From contig CAYUDC010000052.1 in the NCBI GenBank assembly GCA_964443415.1, positions 1 to 17,877 on the forward strand: a DNA stretch of 17,877 bases, read 5' to 3'. Both the position numbers and the translations under genes were made by a program. The DNA is from B1 sp964443415. GTDB lineage: Bacteria > Bacteroidota > Bacteroidia > UKL13-3. The notes under the pieces are model-generated. The model saw only the letters and a program-made list of their open reading frames with translations, was not told the origin of the DNA and ran no database searches. Every line of letters starts with the position of its first letter. The stretch's first letter is position 1. Of the stretch, positions 14,667-17,877 are shown piece by piece.

Positions 14667-16776
14667 GGTAACTGTTGCATTGGTAGGTAACCCTAATTGC
14701 GGTAAAACCTCTCTATTTAATGCATTAACCGGGTTGAACCAAAAGGTGAGTAATTTCCCAGGTACTACGGTTGAGAAAAAGACTGGTGAAGCCAAGGTAA
14801 ATGACGATTTAAGCCTTCAAATCATTGATTTACCGGGCACTTATAGTCTATATCCAAAGTCGGCAGATGAGTTGGTTACTTATGAACTACTACGAAATAA
14901 AGCCGAAACCAATTTCCCAGATGTAGTTATTTTTATTGCAGATGCCTCTAACCTAAAGCGAAATTTATTACTTTTTACGCAGGTTTGCGATTTGGGTTGT
15001 CCGGCCATTTTAGCTTTAAATATGGTTGATGTGGCCGAGCGAAGAGGAATACAATATCAGCCTGAAGTGTTGTCTAAAGAGCTTGGAGTTCCTGTGGTGC
15101 CCATTAATGCAAGGAAAAAAACAGGATTAGATATGCTAAAAACTGTTTTGGTAAACCAGCTTCCTAAAGATTATAACACTTACTTTAGCTTAGATAAGGT
15201 AGATGCTGAATTATTAAATTTAATCAGCAGGGTTACAGATAAGAGAAATCCTTATGCAGCCTTGCAATATGCTATCAATGCTGCGGAGTTAATCAGTGAA
15301 AAAGCTTCGAGGATTAAGGAAATTTTTGATAACTATCATTTTGACGCAAGGCAATTTCAAGAAGATGAAGTTTTTGCTCGCTACCACATCATCGATAGTG
15401 CTGTAAAAAAAGCTCGCGTTCAAACCGAACATACTTTAAAGAAGTCTCTCACCCGAAAGGTAGACTCCATACTCACACATAGGGTTTTTGGTATTCTAAT
15501 TTTTTTAGCCTTGATGTTCCTGATTTTTCAAGCGGTGTTTAGCTGGAGTAGTTACCCTATGGATTGGGTGGAGGCAGGGTTTGCAGAATTAAGTAACTAC
15601 GTGCAAAATAGTTTGCCTGCTGGTGTGCTCAATGATTTAATAGTTCAAGGAATATTGGCTGGTTTAAGCGGTGTGATTGTTTTCTTGCCACAAATCATTG
15701 TGTTGTTTCTATTTATAGCCATTCTTGAGGATATAGGATACATGGCAAGAGTGGGTTTTATTATGGATAGAATCATGCGACCATTTGGCATGAACGGAAA
15801 ATCTATTGTACCCTTGATTAGTGGCATGGCCTGCGCAGTGCCCAGTATTATGGCCAGCAGAAGTATTGAGAATAAGAAGGAAAGACTGATTACCATGCTT
15901 GTTATTCCACTTATGAGTTGTTCGGCTCGATTACCAGTATACACCCTTTTAATTTCATTATTTATACCTGATCATGCGGTTTGGGGCCCCTTTAATATTC
16001 ATGGTTTGGTATTAATGCTCATGTACTTTATTGGTTTTGCAGCCGCCATGGTGAGTGCCTGGATATTTAAGTTTTTTATTAAGAGCAATCAAATCAACTA
16101 CTTTTTAATGGAGTTGCCTGGGTATAAAATGCCAGTGCCTTCTAATATTTTAATTACCCTTTACGAAAAAGCAGGCGCGTTTGTTTTTGGAGCGGGTAAG
16201 ATTATCATCGCAGTTTCTATTGTACTTTGGGTATTGGCTTCTACTGGGCCTACTGCTCAAATGAATGCAGTGGCTCAAAAGTATGAGCAAATGACTGCAC
16301 AAATGACCGATGTAGAAAAAAATGAAGCCATTATTGGCGGTTTGAACCTAAGAAAAGATGCAGAACTATTAGAAGCAAGTTATGCTGGACAGTTTGGTAA
16401 ATTTATAGAACCAGCGATTAGACCATTGGGCTTCGATTGGAAAATAGGTATTTCGTTGCTTACCTCTTTGGCTGCCAGAGAAGTGTTTGTAGGAACTATG
16501 AGCACTATTTACAGTGTAAGCGGTACAGATGATAACCTCGATTCTATCAGAGAGGCTATGCTCAAAGAAACCAATGTGAGCACAGGTAAGCCCAGCTATT
16601 CGCTGGCAACAGTGTTTTCTTTGTTGTTGTTTTATGCTTTTGCCTTGCAATGTATGAGCACAGTGGCCATTGTAAAAAAAGAGACAGGTAAAACTAAGTG
16701 GGCACTCATTCAGTTTATATACATGACAGTATTGGCATATGGCAGTAGTTTGGTGGTTTACCAAATATTTGGCTAA
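14656..16776 (+). CDS. feoB: Ferrous iron transporter B (GTPase-permease)
   Basis: A 706-residue inner-membrane Fe(II) transporter. The N-terminal G domain has G1 GNPNCGKT (11-18), G2 PGTTVE (35-40), G3 DLPG (58-61), G4 NMVD (122-125) and a G5-like NARKKTG (151-157). A helical GDI-like spacer follows to about 270. The membrane domain then runs to the C-terminus with both Gate motifs: VPLISGMACAVPSIMASR at roughly 385-402, with its conserved cysteine, and LAAREVFVGTMSTIYSV near 604-620. Overlap with feoA couples the two. No FeoC is found; it is absent in most bacteria outside the gammaproteobacteria. The start ATG at 14656 lies inside the end of feoA and is preceded by an A-rich stretch ending in AAGG. 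Expression is probably linked to anaerobic or low-iron conditions, though no Fur site is evident. Confidence 0.96.
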   Translation: MRRKVTVALVGNPNCGKTSLFNALTGLNQKVSNFPGTTVEKKTGEAKVNDDLSLQIIDLPGTYSLYPKSADELVTYELLRNKAETNFPDVVIFIADASNLKRNLLLFTQVCDLGCPAILALNMVDVAERRGIQYQPEVLSKELGVPVVPINARKKTGLDMLKTVLVNQLPKDYNTYFSLDKVDAELLNLISRVTDKRNPYAALQYAINAAELISEKASRIKEIFDNYHFDARQFQEDEVFARYHIIDSAVKKARVQTEHTLKKSLTRKVDSILTHRVFGILIFLALMFLIFQAVFSWSSYPMDWVEAGFAELSNYVQNSLPAGVLNDLIVQGILAGLSGVIVFLPQIIVLFLFIAILEDIGYMARVGFIMDRIMRPFGMNGKSIVPLISGMACAVPSIMASRSIENKKERLITMLVIPLMSCSARLPVYTLLISLFIPDHAVWGPFNIHGLVLMLMYFIGFAAAMVSAWIFKFFIKSNQINYFLMELPGYKMPVPSNILITLYEKAGAFVFGAGKIIIAVSIVLWVLASTGPTAQMNAVAQKYEQMTAQMTDVEKNEAIIGGLNLRKDAELLEASYAGQFGKFIEPAIRPLGFDWKIGISLLTSLAAREVFVGTMSTIYSVSGTDDNLDSIREAMLKETNVSTGKPSYSLATVFSLLLFYAFALQCMSTVAIVKKETGKTKWALIQFIYMTVLAYGSSLVVYQIFG

Positions 16777-16788
16777 GCGTGTCAGGTG

Positions 16789-16846
16789 AGCTAAAAATAA
16801 CTAAGTATTTGTTTTATAGTTATTTGTGATTTTTAGCTTGATTTTT
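16789..16846 (+). terminator. AT-rich hairpin after feoB, possible terminator
   Basis: AGCTAAAAAT (16789-16798) pairs perfectly with ATTTTTAGCT (16829-16838). Inside, AACTA (16799-16803) pairs with TAGTT (16817-16821), leaving a 7-base bulge on the 3' side and a 13-base loop. A T-rich stretch follows at 16842-16847. The stem has few G:C pairs, so termination may be weak. Confidence 0.45.
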
Positions 16847-16867
16847 TGACAGATAAACATATCTTTT
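16838..16867 (+). promoter_or_regulatory. Candidate rpoD promoter
   Basis: TTG at 16838-16840 is followed after a 19-base spacer by TATCTTTT at 16860-16867, one mismatch from TAnnTTTG. The spacing fits Bacteroidota promoters and would give a start near 16874, about 40 bases before the rpoD ATG. The -33 half touches the foot of the post-feoB hairpin. Confidence 0.4.
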
Positions 16868-16896
16868 CACGAAATTTGCAGATTCTTAATTTTACT

Positions 16897-16903
16897 AGAA
16901 GGA
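16897..16903 (+). promoter_or_regulatory. Shine-Dalgarno-like site of rpoD
   Basis: AGAAGGA lies 10 bases before the ATG at 16914. Most starts in this window lack any purine-rich anti-16S match and have AT-rich leaders instead, so this one stands out and supports the chosen start. Confidence 0.5.
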
Positions 16904-16913
16904 CCAATTTGAT

Positions 16914-17777
16914 ATGAGGCAGCTTAAAATAAGCAAACAGTTTACAAATCGCGAGAGTAAGTCGCTTGATAAATACCTGAACGAGATAAGTAAGGTTCCC
17001 ATGATTGACGCGCAGGAAGAGGTGGAGTTAGCAAGAAGAATCAGGGAGGGAGACCAAGTGGCATTAGAGCGTTTGGTAAATGCCAATCTTAGGTTCGTAG
17101 TTTCGGTTTCTAAACAATACCAAAACCAAGGATTAACTCTGGGTGACCTTATCAATGAGGGAAACTTAGGCTTAATTAAAGCCGCCAAAAGATTTGATGA
17201 AACCCGTGGTTTTAAATTCATTTCTTATGCGGTATGGTGGATTCGTCAATCCATTCTTCAGGCTTTGGCAGATCAAAGTAGGATTGTACGTCTGCCATTA
17301 AATAAAGTTGGTTCAATAGGAAGAATTGGTAATACTTCTGCCAAATTGGAACAAGAATTAGAGCGCGAACCCACAGTAGAAGAAATTGCAGAGGCAATGG
17401 ATATTCCTTTACAAGAAGTAGAAAATGCATTGCGTTCAACTGGTCGTCATTTAAGTATAGATGCGCCTTTAACAGATGGTGAAGACAATACTTTATTAGG
17501 TATTTTAGATACCAATGATGAGCCTCGCCCAGATGTGCAGTTGATTAACGAGTCTTTACAAAAAGAAATTAACCGTGTGATTTCTACCCTAAGTGAGAAA
17601 GAGCGCGATGTGTTAAAATACTATTACGGCCTCGATGGTGGCCCAGCGCATACCTTAGAAGATATTTCAGAAAAAATCGGGTTGACCCGAGAGCGTGTGC
17701 GTCAGATTAAAGAAAAGGCACTTCGCAGGCTACGTAAATCTAGCAAGAGCAAGATTTTGAAAGCCTATTTAGGATAG
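16914..17777 (+). CDS. rpoD: RNA polymerase primary sigma factor, RpoD type
   Basis: A 287-residue sigma-70 protein of the short form used as primary sigma in Bacteroidota; E. coli RpoD is 613 residues. Region 1.1 and the non-conserved region are absent. Region 1.2 (SLDKYLNEISKVPMIDAQEE, 17-36) is followed by region 2, with NLRFVVSVSKQY, GDLINEGNLGLIKAAKRFD (77-95) and the -10 recognition helix YAVWWIRQSI (105-114). Region 3 spans about 120-190. Region 4 has the helix-turn-helix TLEDISEKIGLTRERVRQIKEKALRRLR (247-274). This factor reads the TAnnTTTG/TTTG promoters seen elsewhere in the window. It is preceded by a Shine-Dalgarno-like AGAAGGA, unlike most neighbours, and followed by a strong terminator, so it is probably a single-gene unit. 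Confidence 0.95.
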   Translation: MRQLKISKQFTNRESKSLDKYLNEISKVPMIDAQEEVELARRIREGDQVALERLVNANLRFVVSVSKQYQNQGLTLGDLINEGNLGLIKAAKRFDETRGFKFISYAVWWIRQSILQALADQSRIVRLPLNKVGSIGRIGNTSAKLEQELEREPTVEEIAEAMDIPLQEVENALRSTGRHLSIDAPLTDGEDNTLLGILDTNDEPRPDVQLINESLQKEINRVISTLSEKERDVLKYYYGLDGGPAHTLEDISEKIGLTRERVRQIKEKALRRLRKSSKSKILKAYLG

Positions 17778-17814
17778 AGATACATGGTGGATAGACCATT
17801 GTACATGGCATTAG

Positions 17815-17848
17815 ATGGCCCAAGGGTTTTTCCCTTGGGCCATTTTTT
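17815..17848 (+). terminator. Intrinsic terminator of rpoD
   Basis: ATGGCCCAAGGG (17815-17826) pairs perfectly with CCCTTGGGCCAT (17832-17843) around a five-T loop, and a T run continues to 17848. A 12-base-pair, G:C-rich stem directly followed by Ts is a textbook Rho-independent terminator. It lies 38 bases past the rpoD stop. The remaining bases to 17877 hold no visible gene. Confidence 0.92.
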
Positions 17849-17877
17849 ATTTTTGTTACCTTGAAAATCGAAAGTTT

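Noticed and set aside
16369..16764. A 131-residue minus-strand open frame inside feoB
   Set aside because: It is antisense to a well-conserved part of the FeoB membrane domain and shows no recognisable motif.
16914..17777. rpoD as a truncated sigma factor gene
   Set aside because: Primary sigma factors in Bacteroidota are normally about 287 residues without region 1.1, so this is full length.
17784..17799. Short ATGGT/ACCAT inverted repeat between rpoD stop and terminator
   Set aside because: Only 5 base pairs, and the adjoining 12-base-pair terminator already explains the 3' end.

Overview
The window is AT-rich and carries genes typical of a member of the Bacteroidota. It has a gliding-motility lipoprotein GldH, a cysteine-tailed PSP1/RicT protein, a short RpoD-type sigma factor without region 1.1, and an FucP-type sugar permease of the Bacteroidota form. 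Several gene starts sit behind sequences matching or close to the Bacteroidota -7 promoter element TAnnTTTG. I cannot place it below phylum.

Layout. (1) Positions 1-1000, plus strand: the C-terminal end of a glycosyltransferase, then an FMN reductase-like flavoprotein. (2) Positions 1001-3991, minus strand: holB, ricT, gldH; gldH and the flavoprotein gene meet stop to stop with no spacer. (3) Positions 4078-4277: a small zinc-ribbon protein behind a -7 promoter match. (4) Positions 4324-9837: a fucose module. Two exported GH29 alpha-L-fucosidases on the plus strand flank a tightly overlapping minus-strand operon. That operon encodes a nucleotidyltransferase-GHMP kinase fusion, an FucP-like permease and a RhaM/DUF718-type mutarotase. 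(5) Positions 9856-12394, minus strand: an orphan DegT/DnrJ-type PLP protein and the AAA+ protein YifB/ComM. (6) Positions 12549-16776, plus strand: an MsbA-like ABC exporter, then feoA and feoB for ferrous iron uptake. (7) Positions 16914-17848: the primary sigma factor gene with a strong intrinsic terminator.

The fucose module is the most interesting part. The genes suggest a route: exported fucosidases release alpha-L-fucose, the permease imports it, the mutarotase supplies the other anomer, and a C1 (anomeric) kinase with a fused nucleotidyltransferase activates it. No fucose isomerase, FGGY kinase, aldolase or dehydrogenase for breakdown lies in the window. The fusion resembles the known fucokinase/GDP-fucose pyrophosphorylase (FKP) in domain order, but is much smaller and uses a different nucleotidyltransferase fold (the HxGH type of HldE and TagD). 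A salvage route to an NDP-fucose through a compact, non-homologous FKP substitute is my inference; it is not shown by sequence alone.

The remaining genes are ordinary for the phylum. Protein-coding sequence fills nearly the whole window. No tRNA, rRNA, CRISPR array, insertion sequence or phage gene was seen, and no gap exceeds 300 bases.
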